From Candidatus Gastranaerophilales bacterium (lineage in GTDB: Bacteria; Cyanobacteriota; Vampirovibrionia; Gastranaerophilales; Gastranaerophilaceae): DNA of 60,775 nucleotides. Shown here piece after piece: positions 37,095 through 47,217 of the stretch (the stretch's first letter is position 1; the number at the start of each line of letters is the position of its first letter). A model generated the notes under the pieces. The model did not search any database. It was not told the origin of the DNA and was given only the letters and a program-made list of their open reading frames with translations. The position numbers were made by a program, and so were the translations under genes. The stretch spans positions 1 through 60,775 of the forward strand of contig CANRHZ010000007.1 in assembly GCA_947630535.1 (NCBI GenBank), written 5' to 3'.

Positions 37095-38321
37095 ATGTTT
37101 AACACTATTAAAGAAGCAATAGAAGAATTTAAAAACGGCCGTCCCGTTATAGTTGCGGATGATGAGGACAGGGAAAACGAAGGCGATCTTATAATGCCAT
37201 CTTCATATATAACCCCGGATTGGGTCAACTTTATGGCAAAAAAATGCAGGGGGCTTGTATGCCTTGCTATTACAAGTGAAATAGCTCAAAGACTTAATAT
37301 AAGCCCTATGGTTGAGAGAAACACGGATATAAAGGGAACAAACTTTACCCAATCCGTTGATGCCGACCCGAAATTTGGCACAACAACGGGAATTTCCGCT
37401 TTTGACAGAGCAAAAACAATACAGGTTATGATAGATAAAAATTCAAAACCTGAGGATTTAAGACGCCCCGGGCACATTTTCCCGTTAATTGCAAAAGAAG
37501 GCGGGGTTTTAAAAAGAGCGGGGCATACGGAAACCGCAGTTGACTTATCAAGGCTTGCGGGGCTTATTCCTTCCGGCGTTATTTGCGAAATTATGAACGA
37601 GGACGGAACAATGTCAAGAAGGGACGATTTGTTAAAATTTGCAAAAGAAAACGATATCAAAATTATAACGGTTGCAGATTTAATTGAATATCGCCTCGGG
37701 TTTGAAAGACATGTTAAAAGAATGGTTCAAACTCCGCTTCCAACTGAATTTGGGGACTTTGAGATATACGGATATATTGATGAATTAACGGGTGTTGAAC
37801 ATGTTGCGCTTGTAAAGGACGATAAAACAAATAAAACTCCTTTAGTCAGAATGCACTCGGAATGTTTAACCGGAGATATTTTCCATAGCCTGAAATGCGA
37901 TTGCAATCAGCAATTGACTGATTCTCTTAAAATGATATCCGAATACGGAAAGGGTGCGCTTGTATATATAAGGGACCATGAGGGCAGGGGTATCGGACTT
38001 ATAAATAAATTAAAAGCCTATAAATTGCAAGATATGGGACAGGATACGATTGATGCAAATATTTCTCTCGGGTTTAAATCGGATTTAAGAAACTACGGTA
38101 CGGGCGCTCAAATACTTGTTGATTTGGGGTACAGTGAATTTAATTTAATAACAAATAACCCTAAAAAAATCGTAGCTCTGACGGGTTACGGTCTTAAAAT
38201 TAAAGAAAGAATAGGCATAGAGCCAAAAATCACCAAATACAATAAAAGGTACATACAAACCAAAATTGACAGAATGGAACATATGTATATAGATGTTAAC
38301 AAAGAAAAACTGTCATGTTAA
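37095..38321 (+). CDS. ribBA: Bifunctional DHBP synthase / GTP cyclohydrolase II
   Basis: Supplies both precursors of riboflavin. In the 408-residue protein, residues 1-200 are RibB (VADDEDRENEGDLIM, RPGHIFPL, AGHTETAVDLSRLAGL) and 205-400 RibA (VRMHSECLTGDIFHSLKCDC with the three zinc Cys, RDHEGRGIGL, LRNYGTGAQILVDLG). The length is the norm for the fusion. With ribE it forms the rib unit; ribD and ribH are not in the window. Confidence 0.95.
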   Translation: MFNTIKEAIEEFKNGRPVIVADDEDRENEGDLIMPSSYITPDWVNFMAKKCRGLVCLAITSEIAQRLNISPMVERNTDIKGTNFTQSVDADPKFGTTTGISAFDRAKTIQVMIDKNSKPEDLRRPGHIFPLIAKEGGVLKRAGHTETAVDLSRLAGLIPSGVICEIMNEDGTMSRRDDLLKFAKENDIKIITVADLIEYRLGFERHVKRMVQTPLPTEFGDFEIYGYIDELTGVEHVALVKDDKTNKTPLVRMHSECLTGDIFHSLKCDCNQQLTDSLKMISEYGKGALVYIRDHEGRGIGLINKLKAYKLQDMGQDTIDANISLGFKSDLRNYGTGAQILVDLGYSEFNLITNNPKKIVALTGYGLKIKERIGIEPKITKYNKRYIQTKIDRMEHMYIDVNKEKLSC

Positions 38322-38341
38322 AAAATTAAAAAACTTTATGT

Positions 38342-38347
38342 TATAAT
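38342..38347 (+). promoter_or_regulatory. -10 box of the GNAT gene
   Basis: TATAAT 19 bases before the first ATG at 38367. Confidence 0.35.
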
Positions 38348-38366
38348 AAAATCCGACTATTTTGGG

Positions 38367-39350
38367 ATGACGACAATGTATACAACGGAAGTTTTATCTG
38401 AAAAGTATTTTAAAATTTTTATGGGTGCATACAACGATTTTCGCACCAACTGTAAAAGGGACTATCGTTTTGAGCTTGACCCTTTAACTTATGATGAATT
38501 TCTGGAATATTACAACAAGGGTATTATTAAATGCATAGTTCTTCTTGAAGGTTCAATACCGACGGGTTTTCTTGCATACAGTGAAGCACAGGAAGGGGCT
38601 ATTGAATTATACGTAATCCATTGCCTTGGGAATGAAAATCATACCGAAAAGAAAAAACTCCTTTTGAAAAAATTCCTTGAAGAAACAACCGAATCAAGAA
38701 AAACAAAACTTGTAAGCTATCCTATGCTTGGAAAACAGGAAGAATTCAAAGACGAAATTTCAAATTACGGTTTTAAATTTGTAAACCTTGCCGTTTTTGA
38801 TTTTCCCATTCTTGATAAAAAAGAAGTTAAAAACCTTGAAAGAATTAGATTTAGCGAACTTCCAATCGGATATAAGATTGTTTCATACAGAGATATTTTT
38901 AAAGACCAATTAAAAGATGCGATTTTTAAATCTTTTATAAATTCATCCGACCTGAATTTTGACCCCAGATTTAAAACGGAAGAAGGGGTTAGGGATATTA
39001 CAAACAAAATAACGGATGAGATATACGGTAAATTTTTAACGGGCGCATCTAAAATTCTTGTATATGAAAACGATATTGTGGGCTTTTGTCTTGCAAATAT
39101 AACGGGCTCTCACATTGCAAATCTTCCTCTTGTCGGAATTGTACCCGAACATAGAGGGATAGGGCTTAGCGAAGTTATGATTAAACTTTGCGTGGAAGAA
39201 ATATCCAAATTAAATAAACAGGGTTTACTAAGAATTGACGAACTTAACGTAAGTACGGATTATGACAATCTTCCCGCCGTTAAAATGTACAAACAGATGG
39301 GCTTTAAGCTTTCATACACATACCCGCAGGCATATTTAAGCGTGGCTTGA
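38367..39350 (+). CDS. GNAT-family N-acetyltransferase
   Basis: A 327-residue protein. The C-terminal 130 residues form a GNAT fold with the acetyl-CoA-binding pattern LPLVGIVPEHRGIGLSEVMI and a VSTDYDNLPAVKMYKQMGFK end. The N-terminal half also looks GNAT-like but degenerate, so it is probably a double-domain protein. Two ATGs lie nine bases apart at the start; GGGA is spaced better for the second (38376). Substrate unknown. Confidence 0.75.
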   Translation: MTTMYTTEVLSEKYFKIFMGAYNDFRTNCKRDYRFELDPLTYDEFLEYYNKGIIKCIVLLEGSIPTGFLAYSEAQEGAIELYVIHCLGNENHTEKKKLLLKKFLEETTESRKTKLVSYPMLGKQEEFKDEISNYGFKFVNLAVFDFPILDKKEVKNLERIRFSELPIGYKIVSYRDIFKDQLKDAIFKSFINSSDLNFDPRFKTEEGVRDITNKITDEIYGKFLTGASKILVYENDIVGFCLANITGSHIANLPLVGIVPEHRGIGLSEVMIKLCVEEISKLNKQGLLRIDELNVSTDYDNLPAVKMYKQMGFKLSYTYPQAYLSVA

Positions 39351-39400
39351 AGAATAAAATCAATTTTTTTAAAAAATACCACTATTTTAAGGAGCAAAAA

Positions 39401-40987
39401 ATGAAGGTTTTGATAACGGATAAAATAAACGAAGCTGCAATAAAAATCGTTCAACAGGTTGCAGAAGTTGATAATCTGCCTACAATGGATGAAGAAGAAC
39501 TTATTAAAATTATAGATAAGTACGATGCGCTTCTTGTCCGTTCACAAACCAAGGTTACAAAAAATATAATCGAAGCCGCTTCAAATATGAAAATAATAGG
39601 CAGAGCGGGTGTCGGGGTAGACAACATTGATATAGAAAGTGCCACAAAAAAAGGAATTATAGTTGTTAATTCGCCCGACGGCAACACAAACGCTGCCGCA
39701 GAACACACAATTGCAATGATGATGGCAATGTCAAGAAATATCCCCGTTGCGGACGCTTCTGTTAAAGCGGGGTTGTGGGAAAGGTCTAAATTTACGGGCT
39801 GTGAAGTTTATAATAAAACTTTAGGTATCATAGGGTTTGGCAAAATCGGGCAGCATGTTGCACAGGTTGCACTTTCTTTGGGGATGAAACTTGTTGTAAA
39901 CGACCCGTACACTACAAAAGAGTACGTTGAAAAGTGCGGCGGAAAATACATAGAGCACCTTGATGATTTTTGGGCAATACCCGATTTTATTACCATTCAC
40001 ACCCCAAAAACCAAAGAAACCACCTCTCTTATAAATACAAATACAATAAACAGAATGAAAAAAGGTGTAAGAATTATAAACTGTGCAAGAGGGGGTATTA
40101 TTGATGAAAAGGCGCTTTTTGATGCAATAGAATCAGGACAGGTTAAATCGGCCGCTATTGACGTATATGAAGATGAGAAAAATGTTCAAAATTCTCCTCT
40201 TTTAAAACTCGGAAGAAATATTGTGCTAACTCCTCACTTAGGTGCAAGCACGGATGAAGCGCAAATTAACGTTGCAATTGATGTGGCAAAACAGGTTAAA
40301 GACGTTTTATCGGGCGGGGATGCTACAAGTGCCGTCAATATTCCTTCTCTAAAACCGCAAAAACTTGAACCCGTTAAGGATTATATGCCGATTGCTCAGG
40401 CAATTTCACAGGTTGCATCTCAAGTTATGGAAAGTAACTTAAGAGAGATTGAAATTGAGGTTAAAGGATACCTTGCAAACCTTGATGTTTCTCCGCTTGA
40501 AGTTGCGGTTTTAAAAGGGGTTTTATCTTCTAACCTTGTGGGGGTTAATTTTGTTAACGCTCCCTTGATTGCAAAACAGAGGGGAATTAATGTTACGGTT
40601 AAAAAATCTCAACAGACGACCGACTATATAGGTTCAATTTCCGTTAAACTTACGGGGGATAAAAACAATGTTGAAGTTGCAGGTGCTCTAATTGCGCCCA
40701 CAATTCAGAGAATTGTAAAACTGAATAACTATATAACATCAATTGAGCCTGACAAATATATGCTTTTGGTTCCGCACAAAAATAAACCCAATATGGTGGC
40801 TCAGGTTGCGTCGGTATTGGGTGCGGACAATATCAACATATCTAAAATGCAAGTTGCACAAAAACATGATGATAACGACAATATAAGCCTTATGATTATT
40901 AACACTGACGATATTGTTGAAGCACCTACTTTAAGTAAAATTTCAGAAATTGAAGGGGTTATATCTTCAAAATTCATAAGCCTTTAA
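39401..40987 (+). CDS. serA: D-3-phosphoglycerate dehydrogenase
   Basis: Starts serine synthesis by oxidising 3-phosphoglycerate. The 528-residue protein has the D-2-hydroxyacid dehydrogenase domain (LLVRSQTKVT, IGRAGVGVDNIDI, LGIIGFGKIGQHVA, INCARGGIIDE, TPHLGASTDEAQ), an intermediate domain and a C-terminal ACT domain (about 455-528). The frame extends 54 bases upstream, but AAGGAGC is perfectly placed for 39401 and MKVLITDKI is the normal start. Stop codon overlaps that of the convergent gene in TTTAAA. Confidence 0.94.
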   Translation: MKVLITDKINEAAIKIVQQVAEVDNLPTMDEEELIKIIDKYDALLVRSQTKVTKNIIEAASNMKIIGRAGVGVDNIDIESATKKGIIVVNSPDGNTNAAAEHTIAMMMAMSRNIPVADASVKAGLWERSKFTGCEVYNKTLGIIGFGKIGQHVAQVALSLGMKLVVNDPYTTKEYVEKCGGKYIEHLDDFWAIPDFITIHTPKTKETTSLINTNTINRMKKGVRIINCARGGIIDEKALFDAIESGQVKSAAIDVYEDEKNVQNSPLLKLGRNIVLTPHLGASTDEAQINVAIDVAKQVKDVLSGGDATSAVNIPSLKPQKLEPVKDYMPIAQAISQVASQVMESNLREIEIEVKGYLANLDVSPLEVAVLKGVLSSNLVGVNFVNAPLIAKQRGINVTVKKSQQTTDYIGSISVKLTGDKNNVEVAGALIAPTIQRIVKLNNYITSIEPDKYMLLVPHKNKPNMVAQVASVLGADNINISKMQVAQKHDDNDNISLMIINTDDIVEAPTLSKISEIEGVISSKFISL

Positions 40988-41325
40988 ATATATCTTACAA
41001 GCTCGTTTTCGGTTGTTTTGTAGTTATATTTATCAAAAATTGTACCGTCCGTCAGGTTTTGCTGGTTGCTTACTACCTTTAAAAACAAAGGTTCTTCGTC
41101 ATTTTTAAGAGAAGAAAAGTAAGGAGTGCAAATTATATTATAGAGCTTTTTTTGATATGAAGGCGCATAAATATCGTTTGTAATGCAGTTTGTAATAAGC
41201 TTGTAATTTTGATTGAATTCGATTTTTCCTCCGTTTTTTTGGCACCAGCTTCCGTCATTTATTACGCTTGCAAAAGAAACGCTCGTAAATAAAAGCAAAA
41301 TGGCTTGAATGTATAAAAATCTCAT
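40984..41325 (-). CDS. Small secreted protein
   Basis: A 113-residue protein with a signal peptide (1-19, ending SFA-S) and three Cys in the mature part (CQK, NCIT, ICT). No Cys lies at the cleavage site, so it is not a lipoprotein. Unrecognised; likely periplasmic. It is convergent with serA, and their stop codons overlap. GGAGT before the ATG serves as ribosome site. Confidence 0.6.
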   Translation of the reverse strand: MRFLYIQAILLLFTSVSFASVINDGSWCQKNGGKIEFNQNYKLITNCITNDIYAPSYQKKLYNIICTPYFSSLKNDEEPLFLKVVSNQQNLTDGTIFDKYNYKTTENELVRYI

Positions 41326-41334
41326 TTTAAACTT

Positions 41335-41405
41335 TACTCCTTTTTTTTAATTTTATATTTTAAAAGCTTGAATAACATTAAACTAAATGCTAGTTAAAAG
41401 GAGTA
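41335..41405. repeat. Inverted repeat between the secreted-protein gene and the CNNM gene
   Basis: ACTCCTTTT and AAAAGGAGT face each other about 55 bases apart in the divergent intergenic region. The left arm is the ribosome site of the minus-strand gene, so pairing could affect its translation, but AT-rich content makes chance likely. Confidence 0.3.
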
Positions 41406-41441
41406 TAAAAAAGGATTAATCCCCCCTCTTTGTTACAGTTT

Positions 41442-41469
41442 TTGTAAATTAAAAATTTTTTAGTATAAT
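41442..41469 (+). promoter_or_regulatory. Promoter of the CNNM/CBS gene
   Basis: TTGTAA (41442-41447), 16 bases, TATAAT (41464-41469). The leader would be about 20 bases and carries AGAGG, so this unit is a normal, non-leaderless one. Confidence 0.55.
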
Positions 41470-41496
41470 TGTTCTATATTATTTAAAGAGGATAAA

Positions 41497-42852
41497 ATGG
41501 AGAGTATTTCCATTATTTTAAATCTGCTTTTGATTGTATTTTTACTTTTTGCGAATGCTTTTTTTGTTGCAACGGAATTTGCAATAGTATCGGTCAGAAA
41601 AACAAGAATTTCTCAACTTTCAAACGAAGGGGATAAAAAAGCTTCAATTGCGCTTGATTCAATTAATCACCTTGACCGTTCGATTGCGGCGGTTCAACTC
41701 GGAATTACAATTGCAAGTATAGGGTTGGGCTGGGTCGGTGAAGCAACGCTTGTTAGGATAATAGAGCCTATTTTCAGCTTTTTGCCCGATACAATAAAGG
41801 TTGTTGCAACTCATTCGATTTCAACCTCAATTGCATTTGCACTCATTACGTTTATGCATGTTGTGATGGGTGAATTAATGCCGAAATCTATTGCAATTCA
41901 GCATCCTGAAAAAACGGCGCTTTTTGTTGCCGTGCCTATGTCTTTTATTACAAAAATATTCACTCCGTTTATATTTCTTTTAAACGGGTTTGGAAATTGG
42001 ATGTTATCGTTATTGAAAATCCCCCCTGCCCATGTGGGACACCTTGTTCATACGGTTGAAGAACTTGATATGATAATTGATGAATCCCACAAAGAAGGGG
42101 TTTTAAACGATACCGAAAAAGAAATTTTGCAAAACGTGTTTAACTTTTCAGATATTCTTGCAAAACAAGTTATGGTTCCAAGGCCTGATGTTGTTTCAAT
42201 TCCTATTGATATTTCAATGGATGAATTAAAAAAAATTACTCTTGATAGCCAGTATACAAGGTATCCTGTTTATGAGGAGGACCTTGACAGGGTGCTTGGA
42301 ATTTTACACATTAAAGATATTTATAAACTTTTAATTAACGGAAAAGAGATAGTATTAAGGGATATAATCCGCCCTGCGGTACTTGTGCCGGAGACGCTTC
42401 CTCTTGATAAGCTCGTACATGAATTTAAGCAGAACAGAACGGAAATGGCATTTGTAATTGATGAATTTGGCGGAGTATCGGGGCTTGTTACTTTGGAAGA
42501 TGTACTGGAAGAAATAGTAGGCGAAGTTCAGGACGAATTTGATGAGGAAGAAGCCGACATAAGACAGATTTATGAAAATGAATACATTGCAAATGCAATG
42601 TTTAGAATAGATGAATTTAACGACTATTTTGACCTTGAAGCGCAAAATGAAGTTGAAGATGAGGACATTGAAACAATTGGCGGGCTTGTAATTAAGCAAA
42701 TCGGTCATATAGCGGAAGTTGGCGACTGCTGCGAAGTGGACGGGTTTAAATTTCAGGTGCTTGAAGTGGACGGGGCAAGAATAGTTAAAATAAAAATTAT
42801 TGCTCCAAAAAAAGAAATATTAAAAAGCACTGAAGTTCAAAATGAAAATTAA
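41497..42852 (+). CDS. HlyC/CorC-family protein with CNNM, CBS and CorC_HlyC domains
   Basis: A 451-residue membrane protein: a CNNM (DUF21) transmembrane domain (about 1-190; LFANAFFVATEFAIVSVRK, AAVQLGITIASIGLGWVG), two CBS domains (about 215-335; VMVPRPDVVSI, FVIDEFGGVSGLVTLEDVLEEIVGE in outline) and a C-terminal CorC_HlyC domain. Such proteins are linked to magnesium or cobalt homeostasis; the old name haemolysin is misleading. Ribosome site AGAGGA. Ends in a strong terminator. Confidence 0.9.
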   Translation: MESISIILNLLLIVFLLFANAFFVATEFAIVSVRKTRISQLSNEGDKKASIALDSINHLDRSIAAVQLGITIASIGLGWVGEATLVRIIEPIFSFLPDTIKVVATHSISTSIAFALITFMHVVMGELMPKSIAIQHPEKTALFVAVPMSFITKIFTPFIFLLNGFGNWMLSLLKIPPAHVGHLVHTVEELDMIIDESHKEGVLNDTEKEILQNVFNFSDILAKQVMVPRPDVVSIPIDISMDELKKITLDSQYTRYPVYEEDLDRVLGILHIKDIYKLLINGKEIVLRDIIRPAVLVPETLPLDKLVHEFKQNRTEMAFVIDEFGGVSGLVTLEDVLEEIVGEVQDEFDEEEADIRQIYENEYIANAMFRIDEFNDYFDLEAQNEVEDEDIETIGGLVIKQIGHIAEVGDCCEVDGFKFQVLEVDGARIVKIKIIAPKKEILKSTEVQNEN

Positions 42853-42886
42853 ATTAGCCCGCTAAATTTTAGCGGGCTAATTTTTT
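42851..42886. terminator. Strong bidirectional terminator after the CNNM gene
   Basis: AAATTAGCCCGCTAAA pairs perfectly with TTTAGCGGGCTAATTT, with T-run on both strands. It serves the convergent genes at 42852 and 42885. Confidence 0.92.
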
Positions 42887-43965
42887 ATTTAGCAAATTTA
42901 AGCTTACGATCAGGGAGAGTTTTGCTACTTGCCCGTGCCCTTTCTTCGGCTAGTCCTTTGGCTTCATATTCCCCGGGGGTTACTCTGTTTACAGGCGGCG
43001 GAACATTATTGGTATTTTTTGCATCCGCATTTGCTTTTGCATTTTGATTATTTTGTGCTGCATTATTTTCGTTATTTTCAACTTTAGCTTGCTCAAGCAG
43101 CCCTTTTTCATCAAGCTTGAATAACATTACTCTTAAAATCTCAAGCGCACTTGATTCCCCGTTTAAACCAATACCGTCTGTAATACCATTTTCATTCGGG
43201 TTATTTATTGTATCAATATATTTTTCTTTTTCATCTTCAGGTATATCAAGTTTTTCAACAAGTTGAATAAGTGCCGTTTTTTCAAATTTAATTGCATCTT
43301 TTGTATAATCAGCGGCATTTTCCCCTTCATTAAGTTTAATGGTGAGGGTTTGAGCATTATCTTCCATCTGATTAAATGTGATATTATCACCCTGTCTTAA
43401 AACCTGATTTTTGTTGCTTGTTTTTGTAATTGTACCATCTTCATTGTATTCATATTTGTTTGTAACGGTTTGATGTCCTCCTTCTTGACCTTTGATATTG
43501 TAATCTGCGGTTGATTGAGTAACTTGCCCCGCATCATTTCTTGTGACTGCCCAATTTTTTGACTCTGTATCATTTACGGTGTATCCGATTGTGCTATTAT
43601 CCGTATTCATCATCCATGAATTTTCAGACACATCTAAACTGTTTAATTTTTCATCGCTTAAACCAAATGCCTTCAAAACAACCTTCATCTCTGCACTGCT
43701 TATTCTGCTATCTGAGTTGACAAACCCTTCTTTTTCAAGAATTTGATTAAATTCCTTGGGGTCAATACCGTCTTTAGCATCTATACCATATTTTTCAAGC
43801 ATTTCTTCCATTTTATTTTTGCTTATGCCAAGTGCTTCAAACTGAGCGGAAGAAAACACCTCTCCAAAAAAATCCTCTTCTTTAATTGAATTTTTTTCAA
43901 CCTGTTTTGCTAATTGGGAAAAGTCCTTACCCCCCCCCCCCTTGTACGCCGTTTACATTTGTCAT
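42885..43965 (-). CDS. Asn-rich acidic protein, out of frame at a 12-G tract (phase-OFF)
   Basis: An uninterrupted frame begins at GTG 43859 and encodes 324 residues. Upstream, AAAGGAG and ATG at 43965 open MTNVNGVQ, followed by 12 G (43930-43941) that give four Gly and then an immediate TAA. With 11 G the ATG frame would continue KDFSQLAKQVEKNSIKEEDFF into the long frame, giving 359 residues. No other good start is seen, so the gene is off as assembled. The protein is hydrophilic, with an EF-hand-like N-terminal patch (GIDAKDGIDPKEF), a central beta-rich part (NKYEYNEDGTITKTSN) and Asn/Ala-rich C-terminus. No signal peptide or family is recognised. Confidence 0.75.
43930..43941. repeat. Homopolymer tract, 12 C (12 G in the coding strand)
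   Basis: The run follows codon 8 of the 43965-42885 gene. 12 G puts TAA directly in frame, 11 or 14 restores the full reading frame, and 13 leads to TAG after five codons. Confidence 0.85.
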
Positions 43966-44074
43966 AGGTAACTCCTTTCTTAAATTATTGTTTTAAATTC
44001 CGATTGTCTTTATTATCGGATTACCTTTTTTAAAACTTTAATTTTTTGTTAATAAATTGTAATAAATTAAAAAA

Positions 44075-44095
44075 ATGCCCCTTTTTAAGGGGCAT
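44075..44095 (-). terminator. Terminator of clpB
   Basis: ATGCCCCTT / AAGGGGCAT hairpin with a 3-base loop, followed on the minus strand by T-run. Confidence 0.85.
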
Positions 44096-44100
44096 ACAAA

Positions 44101-46710
44101 CTATATCTTTTCGAACAGTATTTTATCTTCTTTTATATCTATTTTAATTTTATCGCCGTCTTTAAATCTTCCTTCCAAAAGGGCTTTTGAAAGCGGGTTT
44201 TCGATTTGTTGCCTTATGGTACGATTTAGAGGTCTTGCGCCATATATAGGGTTATATCCGTCAAGAGAGAGCTTATCTTTAGCGTCTTGCGTTATTTCAA
44301 ATTCAATGTTTCTTTCTTTTAAGAGGTTTCTTAAATACTGAATTTTAATATCTATAATTTTATTCAAGTCGCCAAGGTTCAATGCTTCAAAATATACGGT
44401 TTCATCAATTCTGTTTAGAAATTCGGGTCTGAAGTGTTCTTTTAATTTTTCTTTAACTTCTTCTTTGGTTTTTTCTTTTTCATCTTCGGATAAAAGGCCC
44501 TTAACTGCCCTATCCAAAATGATGTCGGATGCTATATTGGAAGTTAAAATTATTATTGTGTTTTTAAAGTCAACCGTTCTTCCTTTTGAGTCCGTTAATC
44601 TGCCGTCATCAAAAATCTGGAGCATAATATTAAACACGTCATAGTGCGCTTTTTCGATTTCATCAAACAGTATAACCGAATACGGCTTTCTTCTTACTTT
44701 TTCCGTGAGTTGTCCCCCCTCGTCATATCCGACATACCCCGGGGGCGCACCTATTAATCTTGCAACTGAATGTTTTTCCATATATTCTGACATATCAATT
44801 CTTATAAGTGCGTCATCATCTTGAAACATAAATTCTGAAAGAGCTTTGGCAAGTTCTGTTTTGCCGACGCCCGTAGGCCCCAAGAATAAAAAGGTTCCAA
44901 TAGGCCTTTTCGGGTCTTTAAGTCCGGATCTTGCCCTTCTTATGCTATCTGAAATTACGCTTATGGCTTCATTTTGCCCTATAACTCTTTTGTGCAAAAT
45001 ATCTTCCATTTTAAGCAGTTTTTCGTTTTCGGATTCAACAAGCTTTGAAACGGGTATGCCTGTCCATTTTGAAACAACTTCCGCTATGTCCTCATCCGTT
45101 ATTTCTTCTCTTAAAAGGGTATTTTTTTCTTTATTTTTGGAATTTTCCTGCGCCTCATTTAATTTTTTCATAAGCTCGGGCAATTTTCCGTACTTTAATT
45201 TAGCCGCAAGCTCAAGATTTGTTTGTCTTTCGGCATTTTCTATTTCAATTTTTGTGCGCTCAATTTCCTGCTTTATTGAAACCTCATCTTTAAGACTGGA
45301 TTTTTCTTGCTGCCACTTGTTGTGGAGAACTTCCGCATTTTTTGAAATTTCTTCAAGCTGATTTTTTACTTTTTGGATTTTTTCCGTGTCGTTATCTTCT
45401 TTAAGGCTTTCAAGTTCTATTTGAAGTTGCAATTTCTGTCTTTCAAGCTTGTCCAGTTCTTCAGGCATTGAATCTATTTCAATCCTAACCGATGAACTTG
45501 CTTCATCCACAAGGTCAATAGCCTTATCGGGAAGGAACCTGTCCGTTATATATCTGTCAGAAAGTGTTGCAGCAGCTACAAGGGCGGAATCTTTAATTCT
45601 TACCCCATGGTGCACTTCGTACTTTTCTTTTAAACCTCTTAAAATTGAAATTGTGTTTTCAACTGACGGTTCATCCACAAGTATGGGTTGGAACCTTCTT
45701 TCAAGAGCGGGGTCTTTTTCTATATACTTTCTGTATTCGTTTATCGTGGTTGCGCCCACGGTTCTTATTTCGCCCCTTGCAAGCATCGGTTTTAAAAGGT
45801 TGCCCGCATCAGTTGAACCTTCTTGAGCCCCTAAGCCGACAACGGTATGCAGTTCATCAATAAATAAGATAATCTGCCCTTCGGATTTTTGAATTTCATC
45901 TATTACTTTTTTAAGACGTTCTTCAAATTCGCCTCTGTACTTTGCCCCCGCTACAAGTGCTCCCATATCAAGGGCAAGGAGTTTTGTATCTTTTAAGCTC
46001 ATAGGAACATCACCCCTTATAATCCTTTGGGCAAGTCCTTCCACTATGGCGGTTTTACCAACGCCCGCTTCACCGATTAATACGGGATTGTTTTTTGTTC
46101 TTCTGTTTAATACCTGTATTATTCTTCTTACTTCTTCATCCCTGCCGATTACAGGGTCAAGCTTTCCGTCCTTTGCTTTTTGAGTTAAGTCAACGGAATA
46201 TTTTTCCATTATATTATACTGTTCATCTGCATTATTGCTATCCACTTTTTTATCACCCCTTATTTTTTTAATTGAATTCAATACGTTCGGTTCGGTTATT
46301 GAAAACTTATTGAAAATTTTATTTAATTCATCTTTGGAATTTTCTTGAACATATTTGCTCAAAGAAAGCATTATATGCTCATAAGAAACGTATTTATCCT
46401 TCATTGATTTTGCAAATTCAAATGCTTCATCCATTACTTTTAGCGAGTTATTTGAAAAATAAAGCTCGGTAGTTGAGTTTGTAATTTTGGGGTATGAATT
46501 TATGAGGTTTTGAATATCCTCTTTGATTAAATTCCCCCCGATTTTAAGATTGTTTATAAAGTTTCCGACCGCTTCATTTTCAGAGCAATTCAAGATGGCA
46601 AGCAAAATGTGTGATGGTTCCAAAAACTGATTTTTGTTAATTTTGGTCAGATTTTGCGATTCTATTAAAATATTTTTTGTAACGTCGGTTAATTTTTCAA
46701 AATTAAACAT
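44101..46710 (-). CDS. clpB: ATP-dependent disaggregase ClpB
   Basis: Works with DnaK to dissolve aggregated proteins. The 869-residue protein has the ClpN domain (1-145), NBD1 with Walker A GEAGVGKT and [13 protein letters not shown], the coiled-coil middle domain (about 395-520; [16 protein letters not shown]) that separates ClpB from ClpA/ClpC, and NBD2 with GPTGVGKT and the D2 end. No CIRCE element lies upstream. Codon use matches neighbours. Confidence 0.95.
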   Translation of the reverse strand: MFNFEKLTDVTKNILIESQNLTKINKNQFLEPSHILLAILNCSENEAVGNFINNLKIGGNLIKEDIQNLINSYPKITNSTTELYFSNNSLKVMDEAFEFAKSMKDKYVSYEHIMLSLSKYVQENSKDELNKIFNKFSITEPNVLNSIKKIRGDKKVDSNNADEQYNIMEKYSVDLTQKAKDGKLDPVIGRDEEVRRIIQVLNRRTKNNPVLIGEAGVGKTAIVEGLAQRIIRGDVPMSLKDTKLLALDMGALVAGAKYRGEFEERLKKVIDEIQKSEGQIILFIDELHTVVGLGAQEGSTDAGNLLKPMLARGEIRTVGATTINEYRKYIEKDPALERRFQPILVDEPSVENTISILRGLKEKYEVHHGVRIKDSALVAAATLSDRYITDRFLPDKAIDLVDEASSSVRIEIDSMPEELDKLERQKLQLQIELESLKEDNDTEKIQKVKNQLEEISKNAEVLHNKWQQEKSSLKDEVSIKQEIERTKIEIENAERQTNLELAAKLKYGKLPELMKKLNEAQENSKNKEKNTLLREEITDEDIAEVVSKWTGIPVSKLVESENEKLLKMEDILHKRVIGQNEAISVISDSIRRARSGLKDPKRPIGTFLFLGPTGVGKTELAKALSEFMFQDDDALIRIDMSEYMEKHSVARLIGAPPGYVGYDEGGQLTEKVRRKPYSVILFDEIEKAHYDVFNIMLQIFDDGRLTDSKGRTVDFKNTIIILTSNIASDIILDRAVKGLLSEDEKEKTKEEVKEKLKEHFRPEFLNRIDETVYFEALNLGDLNKIIDIKIQYLRNLLKERNIEFEITQDAKDKLSLDGYNPIYGARPLNRTIRQQIENPLSKALLEGRFKDGDKIKIDIKEDKILFEKI

Positions 46711-46826
46711 ACAATAAACCTTTCTGTTTTTATTTTAATAAGGATTTTTTATAGTTTTTCAAAAATTAATCTTATTTTAATTTTTGGCTCTTGTGCTTCA
46801 TTTTTTAATACTAGTTAACATAATAT

Positions 46827-46856
46827 TTGCTTTTTTAACAGTGTTTTTTATATAAT
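46827..46856 (+). promoter_or_regulatory. Promoter of ssb
   Basis: TTGCTT (46827-46832), 18 bases, TATAAT (46851-46856). The leader carries AGAGG before the ATG at 46886. Confidence 0.5.
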
Positions 46857-46885
46857 TTGTGATTATAAATGATTAGAGGTCAACT

Positions 46886-47215
46886 ATGGTTAATTCAGTA
46901 GTAGTAGTAGGCAGGGTCGGACAAAACCCCGAGATGAAATATTTTGATTCCGGAAAAGTTAAAGTAAATTTTTCTGTTGCCGTTAATCGCTGGGATTCAA
47001 GGACAAAAGAAGAAATAACCGACTGGTTCAATGTTGAAATTTGGGATAAACAAGCCGAAGTTGCGGGCGAATGGGTAAAAAAAGGTTCGCTTGTGGGTGT
47101 TGAAGGAAGGCTTGTATCCAGTAAATGGACTTCTCCTGACGGCGAACAGTTGGAGCGCTTTTTAATAAGAGGCACAAATATAAGGTTAATGGGTTCTAAA
47201 AGAGAAGAGAATTAG
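46886..47215 (+). CDS. ssb: Single-stranded DNA-binding protein, short form without acidic tail
   Basis: The 109-residue protein is an OB fold: VNSVVVVGRVGQNPEMKYF, FSVAVNRWD, DWFNVEIWDKQAEVAGEWVKKGS in outline and VEGRLVSSKW. It ends GSKREEN and lacks the flexible linker and the DDDIPF-type tip through which SSB of most bacteria recruits repair proteins. Such short SSBs are known in cyanobacteria. Next gene starts 2 bases after the stop. Confidence 0.85.
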   Translation: MVNSVVVVGRVGQNPEMKYFDSGKVKVNFSVAVNRWDSRTKEEITDWFNVEIWDKQAEVAGEWVKKGSLVGVEGRLVSSKWTSPDGEQLERFLIRGTNIRLMGSKREEN

Positions 47216-47217
47216 AT

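Noticed and set aside
46711-46885. CIRCE heat-shock operator upstream of clpB
   Set aside because: No TTAGCACTC-N9-GAGTGCTAA-like repeat is found.
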